Under the pieces are notes generated by a model. It saw only the letters and a list, made by a program, of their open reading frames with translations. It had not been told where the DNA came from and searched no databases. From positions 173,792,310 through 173,856,309 of the forward strand of contig CP136064.1 of NCBI GenBank assembly GCA_032622095.1: 64,000 nucleotides of DNA, read 5' to 3'. A program made the translations under genes and the position numbers. This document shows, one piece after another, positions 34,020 to 46,000 of this stretch. Origin of the DNA: Siphonodentalium dalli (lineage: Eukaryota; Mollusca; Scaphopoda; Gadilida; Siphonodentaliidae). The number at the start of each line of letters is the position of its first letter. Within the stretch, counting starts at the first letter, position 1.

Positions 34020-34794
34020 TTATCTAATTAACATAAATATATTTGAATAACCAGACACTATTTTGTTTACCCGTCTGCAAAGGTTTTTGCTTTAAATTTT
34101 TAATGAATGCCAAAATGTTATGAAATCTACATACACTAAAGATGGCGTATCTCTTCCCTGAACTTACAATTATTAATAAAATAATAATTTTGAGTCGGAG
34201 AAACCAGTCAACAGGAGCTTGTGTCACTGGAAAATAATTTCTGTTCCCAATTTGTTTTGTCTGGAACGGTGTCTGGGACAGAAAATATTGCTATCTTTAG
34301 AAAATTAAACGATCCAGCAGTGATGTGTATATGTCATTTATTGCAAATCTATCTTTAAAAACACTTCTAAGCAAAATGCATGTATATGTAACACTAAATG
34401 TTTCTCTGGCATTTTTTGGGAACAATGGGGATGTTTAGATTGTTAAAACTTCTAACATCGGCTGTCAATCATAACAGACAATAGATTATAGTTCTCATTG
34501 CCTGCAGTGGGAAATTATTATCCAGTAGTCAGCCAGCTATGTTCTATTCCCAAACAAAGTCCTTGCTACATAACACAGCGATTTATTTAGTTGTCAATGA
34601 CATGCGAAACATGCCATACTAAAGACAGCATCAAATAAGGCCGCTACTCACTCATGCATAACACTGACATTCGGTGTTATGCAGAGGTTATCAACAACCT
34701 ATAGTTGTTCTGTGATTGGTCAAGATCTCCTGCCACACAATGACAAATAGTATAGTTTGATATTTCTTGACAGGCAAAGTTAAAGACATATTAT

Positions 34795-35165
34795 GGACTT
34801 GTTCGGGTATGTGAAACTGATAAGTTAGCATTCAGACACTATGTCAATTGGAGGAATGTAGCATTTTAGTAACATCACCAAAGATTTCAAGCAAATCGAC
34901 CCTACCACTTCATAGAAATCATCGTTTGAACTACTCTCAATTGTAAATATTTACTTCTTGATTCAGGACGCAACTATCTGCGATAAACTAACGAAAACGA
35001 CTTCACCTTCAAGAATCACTGCAATGAATTAATATATAAGAATGACGGTGTGTGTTGCCAATTTGGATATAATAATTGTAAAAATAACTACTTTGAGCAA
35101 GATTATTCTCTGATTTCTATTTGATCACCCTACCGGAATGTTTCACATCACTTTAAAAGTTTTCA
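34795..35165. repeat. Dispersed repeat, copy 1
   Basis: GGACTTGTTCGG...GAAACTGATAAGTTAG at one end and ATTTGATCACCCTACCGGAAT, TTCACATCACTTTAAAA at the other match 60080-60500 in reverse. Unclassified. Confidence 0.6.
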
Positions 35166-35369
35166 ATCTGAACCTCTCTAATAATGCGAATGTGCTTTCA
35201 AAATGAGTTCCATGGAAATGTTGGTGTCATTGTGGAAAGTGTTGTCGGGAAGAGATAGAGCATCTTTAATCTTCAGAAGCACATAAACTGTACACAGTGC
35301 AATATTATTACACACCCGTGGCTTGATTTGATAAGATACAGGATATTTCAATGAATTCAATAAATAATA

Positions 35370-36283
35370 CAGTAAAACCTCTCTAAACTGAATACCCTAC
35401 AGACTGGCTCGGTATAGAGAGGTGTTTGGTTCATCAAAAATATATTGCCGCCATTACCAAGATTGACAAGACACAAACACTGCATTATTGACTAATGTGA
35501 CTTTATTGATTAAACTACGAAAATCAACTACAACTCGTATTCTGATTGGTCGTATAGCTTGTTTTCGGTAGCCGATGGTGTTATCGTCGTGAAGTTGTAT
35601 TATCTTGTTGCGGTTTTTGAATATATCGCTGATGAGTGATTTGCCGATGCCATACTTTATGGGGGCTCTTTGTTGGTCGGCTGAGGTGTAAACTGGAGAT
35701 CTTCAATAATTTTAACTTTCTGGTCTAAATTCAACTCTAACTCTGTATGGTGCCGTTTTTGTGATGGCTCATTCATTGTGGAATATTGATTCAAACTGAT
35801 ATGGTGACTACACAGCACCATCATGTACATATAGGGAATTAGTTTTTGGACAATGGATGTAAAAAGTGAGTCAAACTCAGCACAATAACTGATGTAAAAC
35901 AAACTGTCAGTGCTCTAATTCTCTGTAAGTCACTGCTGTTCACTCAATGTGTGAAATAAACATACAGATATCTAATCAGACACCTATTGTTATAATCCGG
36001 TTCAAGGCATTTGCCAAACAAAAAGACTGATAATTAAATTGTTATACAACAGTACGAAACTACTTTACCTGTGTGCACGTGCGTTCAGTTTAGCAGATGT
36101 AAAATATATGTGATAGCTCACTTTTGGACTAACAAAGCTGTCTGATGTTCGGAATAGAGAGGTTCCGGTTTACAGAGGTAATTTTTATTGAGAATGCACA
36201 TGGGTGAATTCGGGACCGAACAATTCATTTGGTATGGAGAGGGATTCGGTTCATAGATGGTCCAGTTTTTGGAGATTTTACTG
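35370..36283. mobile_element. pogo/Tigger-like DNA transposon, internally deleted
   Basis: Termini CAGTAAAACCTCTCTAAAC and (right end) AGATTTTACTG lie between TA dinucleotides. Sub-terminal repeats (TCGGTATAGAGAGG / TGGTATGGAGAGG) are inverted between the ends. The interior holds the N-terminal CENP-B-like domain of the transposase on the minus strand but no DDE catalytic domain. Confidence 0.75.
35525..35776 (-). pseudogene. pogo/Tigger transposase N-terminal (CENP-B HTH) fragment
   Basis: Starts MNEPSQKRHHTELELNLDQK and continues as VKIIEDLQ. After a frameshift near 35662 it reads KYGIGKSLISDIFKNRNKI, the helix-turn-helix of CENP-B/pogo proteins (compare K-Y-G-I-G-K-S-T-V-S-D-I). The frame breaks at 35662 and the rest of the transposase is absent. 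Confidence 0.75.
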
Positions 36284-36551
36284 TATAGTGTTGTCTTTTC
36301 ACCAGAAAACCAAAGACAATGACAAAATGGTCGGCAAAGATATGAAACTCTACATAAATTTTGTCTTAAACTGAGAAAATCTTCAAGCTTGCAAAATGAG
36401 AAGGGCAACTTTGAGCTAAATTATTATGCTTAACAAGCAAACACAGTTGTGAGGACTGGTTAATGCCATCGCACTGAACCTCCTGTACCATCACACAACA
36501 AGCATGTGTTGAATAACACAAACCCTTTACATGTGAGTGTTATTCTATACA

Positions 36552-36557
36552 TTTATT
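36552..36557 (-). terminator. Possible poly(A) signal of the JmjC gene
   Basis: AATAAA on the minus strand, about 415 bases after the stop codon. If used, the 3' UTR would include the palindromic MITE at 36738-36910. Confidence 0.35.
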
Positions 36558-36737
36558 GCAGCAGATATATGAAATACACATGTATATATGAAAATAATTG
36601 AAAATATAATTTAATCTTTTCCACTAAAATATGAAACTAATGCAAAAATAGTTTATATCTTCTAGATTTAGATTTCTTGATGTCTTTTATACTGTACTTC
36701 AAAACTGCCAATGGCGTTTGTTTTATAAAAATATTCA

Positions 36738-36910
36738 CAATCGACTCCTTATTTATGGGTAATTTTTCAGGATTTAGTCGGAAATATCGGCTTAAAACAT
36801 CTCAGTGAGAGCTTTCCGATGAATGGCAACAAGCCATATTTCCGAATAAATCCTGAAAAATACCCATAATTCTGCTGTGGTTAAGGAGTCGATTATTTAG
36901 GGCATTATTG
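36738..36910. mobile_element. Palindromic MITE, left-truncated copy, 60 bases after the JmjC stop codon
   Basis: AATCGACTCCTT...GGATTTAGTCGGAAATAT, centre CTCAGTGAGAG, then the complete right arm to GGGCATTATTG. Probably within the JmjC 3' UTR. Confidence 0.8.
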
Positions 36911-36970
36911 TATATTAAAAGTAGATAGCCATTGCTGAACAAAAATTCAATTGCTTTCTGAAATTGAGTT

Positions 36971-37081
36971 TTATAATTCTGTTTTTTCTGGAATGAAATT
37001 GACTTGCTTCAAGACGTTCTCTGTGACCTTTCGACCTTTTTCTTTTATATGATCTGGCAGCAGATACATGAACAGTTTGAC
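36971..37081 (-). CDS. JmjC gene exon 8 (C-terminus KTEL, stop)
   Basis: Thirty-six codons plus TAA, reading VKLFMYLLPDH...IPEKTEL. Acceptor atttcag|GTC in phase 0 matches exon 7. The terminal KTEL resembles the KDEL-type ER retrieval signal. Confidence 0.8.
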   Translation of the reverse strand, partial: VKLFMYLLPDHIKEKGRKVTENVLKQVNFIPEKTEL

Positions 37082-40000
37082 CTGAAATGGAAATATTATT
37101 AACTAATGCAAACATACCAAGATAGAGCTTAATTTGTTTAGCTATCAAATGATATCAAGGCTACAAAGACATGTTTTCAAATGAATGAACCTACCTGGTA
37201 TAAGCCATAAAAATGTGTTTTTTCTCGGAAAATTTCTAAAAAATATTTTATGAGGAACGCTGTTTTATATATTTAAACTTGAAGTGCAGAAGTTTTCAGT
37301 TGTAACTTTTGGGAAAACACTATTTTTTATTACTGAATTTTTCATCTTGAAAGACTGCAAACTTTCCTCAATTATGAATCAATTTAGTAATGGGTCATTT
37401 GTTATTAGGTATAACCTTCATTCAAACTGTATAGCTATTTCAATGTTTTCTCTTAGAAATATTGGCTTTGAACAATGAAAAAAGAATAGCCTCTCTCTCT
37501 CTCATCTCAAAATTGAGATCTAACTGCCTGAGAACACATATATTTTATGTTAATGACCTAATACTGTCAGGCACTATGATTTTATTAGTGGCCCTCTGGA
37601 AATGACCAGTCATTAATATGATTAGCGGCTTAAAACTTCACTTCCTTAAGATTAATAATGAACCAAACTGTCATTCTAATATTACAGTAATGCCCTAAAT
37701 AATTGACTCCTTAACCACAGCAGAATTATGGGTAAAAAAGTTACCCATAATTATGCTGTGGTTAAGGAGTTGATTATTTAGGTCATTAAAGGATATGATA
37801 CTGATACAATAATCAATAAGTCTGAGTGAACTGAGATTAATGAACAGGCAGAACATCTATGTGTTCGATAGTCTTAAACAAATGTCAAGGAATCCAGCAA
37901 ATTCAGCCAACCACAAATCGTAGCAGAATTCAGCTGAAGACAATCAGAAGATAGTCATTTGGAATTTAAAATGCGAAACATGGGTGGTGATATCATACTG
38001 TGGGGGGAAGCTCTATATGTATAAATCAAATACTTTGGCTAAGAATTCAATAGATTTTTGGACATTGAAATTTTTTTTTCAATATATTTGTTACCTACAA
38101 TGTATATAATGTGATTAAAATTTCAAGAGATTTTATTTGTACCATGAATAGATGTTTTAGGGTAGGGAGTTTAAAATAGGGTCCGTAGGGAAACCCAACC
38201 ACAAATATTTTTTTCATTGGGCTAATCAATAAGCTTTTGTTTACCTGGTCTTCACGAGGCAGGTCCCTGAATTCCTCAGGTATTTGATCCCTTGGTAAGT
38301 CATTGCCTTTAAGAATCTCCTCAATGACAGCCAAATAATTATTCCTGTTCATCATCTGTCCAGATATGGCTAATGTTGATTCAGCATTGTAGGCCTGGAG
38401 ATGAAAAAGTTAAAGTTGTTCTATATCTTCCTGGCACAACTTCTAACAACACAAATTTTATGAAACTTGTTTTCAAGGCATGCTTGCATCGCTGTTCCCA
38501 AACTATCACACAATAAACATCTGGTGTTATGAATATTTCACACAAAAGTGTTTTAAGAGATAGATTTTCAATGAAAAAATGTATTAATGTTCTAAAAATA
38601 GTAATATTTTCTGTCCCGGTTTGTAGAAATTAAATGGAGAATAAATTATTTTCTGGTGACAGAAGCTCCTGTTTACCAGTATAACTGACCTCAAAAGTTT
38701 TTATTTTGCACTCACAAATCAATACAAAAAGTTCAGGGAAGGGATACACCATCCTTAAATGTATGTTATGTTATACTCAATTATACAAGACAGTCAATGA
38801 CTGTGGAGATGCTCACCAGACTAAAGACTGAGAAGACTGGGACTCGGAAGACCATAAGAGTTAGTACTTGTCAAATTCACTTAAAAACAAGTAGTCCTAA
38901 AGAGGGACGTAGCCTAGATGATCTCCAATGAGCAGTGGGTGTCCACCTTGAAATATGGTCCAGATCCCCCACCCCACATAGTCCATTCCCTCCCAACTGA
39001 AGCAAACACACTCCCAAGTTCGAAAAAATTCCTATGCACAAGTTGGAATTTTACAACTGATACCTCAAGCTTTCCTAACTGTGGCAAAGTTACAACCTGA
39101 CATGCCTCCCTTTTTTAATGGTGGACCCCATTCAAACAAGTTGATCCCAACTCTCCATAGGCCATATACACCAAATGCCATTTCTTGATTGGTCGAACCC
39201 ATTTTAACAAATCTGTAACCCAGTCCCAAGTAACACAAGGACCCTCCATACTAGTTACTACATATAAGCTAAATCGGACTGATGGCTCTTGAGGAGGAGC
39301 CATTTTAAGAATTACTATGGGGGAAGAGTTATGTCCCTGGTCGCACCCCTATTTGACCTGGTGAACCCATTTCAACAATCTGAATCCCAGGAAAGAATTA
39401 TGTCCGTGGCTCTGACCCTATTTGACCCAGTGATCCAATTCTGAATCAAATCTGAATCCTAGTCACCCATACCAAATATAAGCTGAATAGGCCTGATGGT
39501 TCTTGATAGGAAGACATTTTAAGAATTACAATGGATAGACAAGTTATGTCCCTGGCTCCGCACTTATTTGACCCGTTGACCTCATTTTAACACATCTGTA
39601 TCCCTGTCATCCAAGGACCTTCCATACCAATTATAAGCTAAATAGCCCCGATGATTCTTGAGATGTTGTAAGAATTACTATGGATGGAAAGGGTTAGGTC
39701 CCTAGCTATGCCACTTTTTTGACCATGTGACCCCCATTTGAACAGAACTGAATCCCAGCCACCTAGGGACCATCCACACAAAATATGTTTCAATTCTTCA
39801 TCTCAGGTAAGCTAAGAAAAATGCCTCCTTTTTTCTCATCCAGTTTCCAATATGTAATACCTGAGAAAACAGGTATTTAGTTTTAATGGCCTAGCTGTCA
39901 GATTCACCATTCACACTTGGCGTTGGGAGTTTGTTATCATAAGCCATAGGTCATTTATATACAAACTCTCTAACAGGCAGAGAATTTGAGAAATTAGGGT

Positions 40001-43000
40001 ATTAATCAATGGAGCTGTCATTCCGATCATATTTTGTTAACACTGCCATTTCATTTATTACTTTATAATCAATGTGACTTCTATATGGTGTTAAGTAAAC
40101 ATTCTGTGATTGCAGGCACCTTCCTCATATCTCATAGAGCTCTGAGTATCTGCTGTTTTAGACTGATTTAAACCAAATTTGGTTGAGTCATCCTCGTGGA
40201 TGTCATAATGGTGTTATTTTATTTTTTAAATTGAGCAAGAAATTAATCTCAATTTTTTTTTGTTCTTTTTTTTTTGTTCAATTTAATAAGGAGTTCAATC
40301 TGAATTTTTTTTTTAAAGAGTTGTGTCCCTGGCTCTGCCCCTATTTGACCCAGTGACCCCATTTGAACAAATCTGAACCCCAGTCACCTAAGGACCCTCC
40401 ATACCAAATATAAGCTAAATCGGCCCAATGGTTCTTGAGAAGTCATTCTAAGAATTACTATGGAGGAATAGAGTTATGGCCCTGCTTTCGCAACTATTTG
40501 ACCCAGTGACCTCATTTTAACAAATCTGAATGTGAGTCACCTAGGGAGCATCCACACCAAATATGAACCCATTCGGTCTTATGGTTCCAAAGAAGAAGTT
40601 GTTTAAAGAATTGTTGACGGACGGACAAACGGACGGACGGATGACGGACAAAGAGTGATGACTATAGCTCCACCGGAGACTTTGTCTCAGGTGAGCTAAT
40701 AAAGCAGTCAATGAATTAAAATACTGTTGAATTGAAAATTTAGAATTTGTTTTCTGGATGCCACGATATGTAATTACAGCTGCCATTTTTCATGGTAATC
40801 TCAGTTAGATCAAGACCAACAAAGGTTAGTACAGGATAATATAGGATAGCCTATATTAGTGTAAACACCTCAAAATATATAAGTAATTTTTCAGGATTTA
40901 GTCGGAAATATGGCTTGTTGCTATTCATCTGAAAGCTCTCACTGAGAGCTTTCCGATGAATGGCAACAAGCCATATTTCCGACTAAATCCTGAAAAATTA
41001 CCCATAATTCTGCTGTGGTTAAGGAGTAAATTATTTAGGACATTACTGTAGCTGTTCATACCTGATGGAACCAGCCTGTAGGTATAATCAGCAACTCTCC
41101 TGGATTCTGCTCAAATTCCACTGTTGTAGCTTCAGTTATATGGTCAAATTTCTCCAAATCAGGGTAAAAACTATCAATTTGACTAAAACAGAAAATATTC
41201 AGATAAATTGAAATGCAATTTAAATGAAAGGAATCGGGAGATGGATATACATAAAAGTTTAACACTTGTTGCAAATACGCTTCCCCCCTTTTAATTCATC
41301 ATATTCATATTGGTTTCATGTTTATACTTAACATATATATTTTTAGGAAGATATAAATATTGGTTAAACTAAATGAAAGAAGCATTGACAATTTAGGTTA
41401 GAAATGGTATATGGCCAATACATACATGTACATACATTTTATGACACAAGTAAAAATTCCTTAAAATAGTTATTGTATGAGAAAGATTTTTATATGACAA
41501 AATTTTGATTCCTTCTACTGGATATGTATACATCTGACTTGATATGCGAATGTCAATAAATTAGTGCATATTTTATTTGTTTGATCAGATAAGCATGTTA
41601 TAGGGTATATAAAACCAAAATTGCATAATGAAGATTTTTTCCTGAAAAAAAAAAACAGATACAGAAATAACATGATTGATAATGTATTAAGATACCACAA
41701 CCATTCAATGGCATGCGCAAATATAAATCCAAAATGGTTCTTGTTTTCTAAATAATGCAAGTGGAACCCTTTCTATACTAAATGGGTTCTCCATTATTCT
41801 TTTGGAGGGATGTTAAGGTGATAAAAACAGACGACAGATAAATAAAAGTGCAGAAGGAGCCCTATTTATTGAGGCAAATGTTTAGATAATAAGTTAAAAA
41901 AAACTACCTATGTTGAACTTATTATCTGAACATTTCCTATCAGATAACTGCTCATCAATGGTGTTTTAGTAAACAAAGAGTTAATCAATCAAAGCCAATG
42001 AAGCTGGTACTATTTACAGAATCTATTACAGGAGCCATATCTTAATATCTAAAGATGAAGATGAAGAATCAATTTAGGAGATGGGTTTAAGCTACAAAAA
42101 TTAGAATAATCACAAAACATGTACACATTTCTAACCTATACACAGGCACATAGCACATGGTATTTATTAATACCAAAAGGCTGTCAAACAAGATAGTCAA
42201 TGACTGTGGAGTCGCTCACCAGACTATCAGGACTGAGAAGACTGGAACTTTGAAGTCTACTCGCAGTAGATCATTTGGTACTGTTAGGCAGGGACATTAA
42301 AAAATTTAACATTCATCATCAACTGGGGGGGGGGGGGAGTGTCTGCATGGAAAGTGTGACACCAGCTATGGCCCTTTTTTCTTTTTGACAGGTTGATCCC
42401 AATTTAACCATACCACCCAAGGACCCTTCACACCACATATCAGTTAATCAGCACAGTGGTTCATGAGAACATGTTTTAATGTGTCTCAGTGATTTCATTG
42501 GAGAAAACAATTTGGTTGACCCCTTTTTCACAAATCTGGATCTCAGTCACACAAGGACCCACTGTACCAAATATAAGCTAAATAGGCCTGGTGGTTCTTG
42601 AGAAGAAGTCGTTTTAAGAATTACTAAGAAAGGAAAAAGTTATTTCCCTGGCTCATCCCCTATTTTACTGGGTTACCCGATTTAAACAATTCTGAATTCC
42701 AGTCACCTTGGGACTATCCCCAACAACTATGACACCATAAGGTCTTGCGGTTCTGAATAAGAAGACATTTTAAGATTAACTATGGAGGAAAATAGTATGT
42801 CCCTGGATCCACCCCTATTTGACCTGGTGACCCCATTTGAACATATTTAAATCCCAGTCACACAAGACCCTCCTTAACAAATAAATATATGCTAAATTGA
42901 CCTGATTGTTCTTGAGAAGAAGTCATTTTAAGAATTATGATTGAGGGAATGAGTGGTTACTGGCTCCGCCCCTATTTGACCTGGTGACCCCATTTGAAAA

Positions 43001-46000
43001 TATCTGAATCTCAGTCACCTAGGGAACATCCAATCCAAACATGAACCCATTTGGTCTTATGGTTCTGGAGGAGAAGATATTTAAAGAATTGTTGCTGGAT
43101 GGATGGCCTGATGCCAAAATGACAGATGGACGATTGGCGGACGGGGAGTGATGACTGTAGCTCTACACATCTCCGGTGAGCTAAAATGACAGTAAAGAGA
43201 CAAAAAGAAGGAAAATAGCAAAACATTAAAGGCAAAACTGTTTGTGGCCCTTCACAAATATTTCATTTTCACTTGAATCGAATATCAAAATTGAATATTT
43301 TACTGAAATTTAGATCATAGTCAAACATGTCGAATCATGCAGAAACTCAATGTTTATTTGGCAGCATTTTCTAGTGATAGTATGAAAAAACGTCCTTTTA
43401 TTTTGTGATATGTTTGTACTTTCAAATAATTAATCTCTTGAAATCATCTAAATCAAGGTACATATATACGGATGAATAAGAAATTCAAAATACAAATATT
43501 GTTTTAATTTAATGACCACAAATGTTACTAATGTTTATATGAATTTCCCAAATTTCCGCGACGTACAAGGATACAGCTGTGTGATCTCGTGACTAATGAA
43601 TGGAACATTAATATTGAGTTTGCATGTGACTATCAAAAGGTGTAATCATCTATGCAGTAAATGTTTCAACATCAGAAAAATCACTGTTATTAGGTAGCAG
43701 TGGCCTGCAAATCTTAGATTTTGGTTCGAATCGAAATCTCGAATTGAATATTCAAAAATTTTCAAATCGAATATGGAATCTTGAATGGCCGAAATACAAA
43801 TTTTGAAACCATCAACGTCAAAATTTCCCACAAAAGAAACAAGTAACTTGTAAATACAAAACCGTATTTACTTGTGTCATTATTATTCGTGTATAAAGCT
43901 CAATTCTGAGTAACTTGACAATTGTCTAACTGATTTGATTCCCAAATTAGCGAAATAATCAATCAATAATGAAAATCACCAGTGGGGTTTGTCGTCAGCA
44001 AGACGTGAAGACACTTGTGATTTTATGAGATTTGAGGCAAAAATGTACCATAGACTTGAGTTCCAAACACTTAAGTTGTAGTCGTTTGCAATTAGTTATT
44101 CAGTACCTGAGTATAGTTGCCGCATGGGTTTCTATGAGAGTTTTGTATGGGTTTCTATGAGAGTTTTGTATATCATGGATTCATGGTGTAATATGGAATT
44201 TAAACTCGTACGAGGGCATTTCAATCATATTTAATATATATGTCTCCACTAACTCTTCAACTATAACAGATAATACAAATTAATATTCAAAAATTAACAT
44301 CGATCACCAACTGACAAACTAGACTCTCTCAGCTTCGCTGGTCCATAAATGAAAATAATATAAACGTTTTTATTTTAAAGGAATGGGTAGCATTCGCGGT
44401 GGGTAATGCTGTAAAAAATATGCACATTCATTGAAACCATGACTCTAGTGTGTGGTAAGCAGAAAGAATGTTAAAATATAGAAAGGTTTTATCATTATGC
44501 CTAGAGTGCCCTATACCAATCATAAATATCATGTAAATAGCATGTTATCTTCAAGAACTACGCTGTGTTATGTAACAAAATGCCAAATTATGTAACATAA
44601 CACTGTGCAGCTCTTGATGATAGCATGCTATCTACGCAATATTTTGATTGGTATAAGTCACTGTAAGAACAAAATATGTCTACATTTTAATATTCTTTCT
44701 GTTTATGGTGGTGTTAAGTTGAGGACAAGACGTGCCCCTGATGTGGTACGACATTCACTATGTAAGTGTTAGACTTAGCGCTAAACATTCTGTCGCACAT
44801 ATTTCATTTGAAAACAAAACCCCAGTATTCACAATTTCGAATACAATTATATCGAATTGAATCGAATCGAAGCTTTGCGACAATTTTGTATCGAATTGAA
44901 TACTCGAAGCTTTGCAGGCCCCTAAGTGTAGAGTGGTTAAATCAAATGTTCATGTAATTCATATTCAGAAAAAGAAAACATGGATCAACGATAGAATACA
45001 TAAAATAATACCCAGTTTTCTGACTGTCAAATTGTTACAACTAGTTTTTATCATCTGGTAGATATATTATCAACCACTGATAAGTCAAATTACCATTTAA
45101 AGGACTCGAATATGCCTTTAATCAACAACACTTCTCTACTCAAAACATACATGTAGACGATGTATAAATTATAATAAAAGCACCTATTACATGCAACAAG
45201 GATCAGCATTTCTGTATACAGTAGCCTAAAAGTTCACAAATCATGTACTAGTACCTCAATTAATGACAGAAATACTTTGTTCAGGAGGTGCTCACAGATA
45301 TACATCTATGTCATATTTGTTTAAAGTCTGATTTAAATATCACTGGCTTTGTACAATTGAGCAAATAGTCAGATATTACCAACAAGGCATAAACCAGTTA
45401 TTAGTACTAAAAAAAGTAAATTTGTTTTGTCCAAAAAACAGCTATTAACACTATACTAAATGGATTCTCCCACTCAGTTATAAAAGTATACATTGGAATG
45501 GTCTATTATTCATCTGGAGGGGATTTCATGAAAAATAGAAGGCTGCTAGGTCACATGTCCCCCGATGGCTTTTTCCGATATGAAAAATTGGGATCTTCAG
45601 AACAACGATTTGATGAAACTTCGCATTCATCTGTCTTTGTTGTTAACACACCAAGTGTTATTTGATTAGACATCAGAATAATAAGTAAATTCTAAACCAA
45701 AATAATTGGGAAATTCTAAGACAACAAGGGCCATTACTCTGGTAAAAATTAGTGGACAACTACAAACTTGACTTGTAGTTTCATGTGAGTAATCAATACA
45801 TCAGATTTGAAAACAATAAGATAACTAAAACTAATGTTATCACCCGGAAATCAAAATAATCAGTAAATTCTATGTTGACATGGGTCATAACTGCGGTAAA
45901 AATGAGTGGACCAAACCCAAATTCAACCTGGACCTGTATTTTCATGTGAGTAATCCATATACAAACTTTTAAAACAATCATAACTAAAACTAAAGTTATC

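Noticed and set aside
36915-37148. 77-codon basic ORF ending ...CSAMAIYF as the last JmjC exon.
   Set aside because: The frame set by exon 7 (phase 0) reads a different frame, ending in KTEL, which gives a coherent C-terminus.
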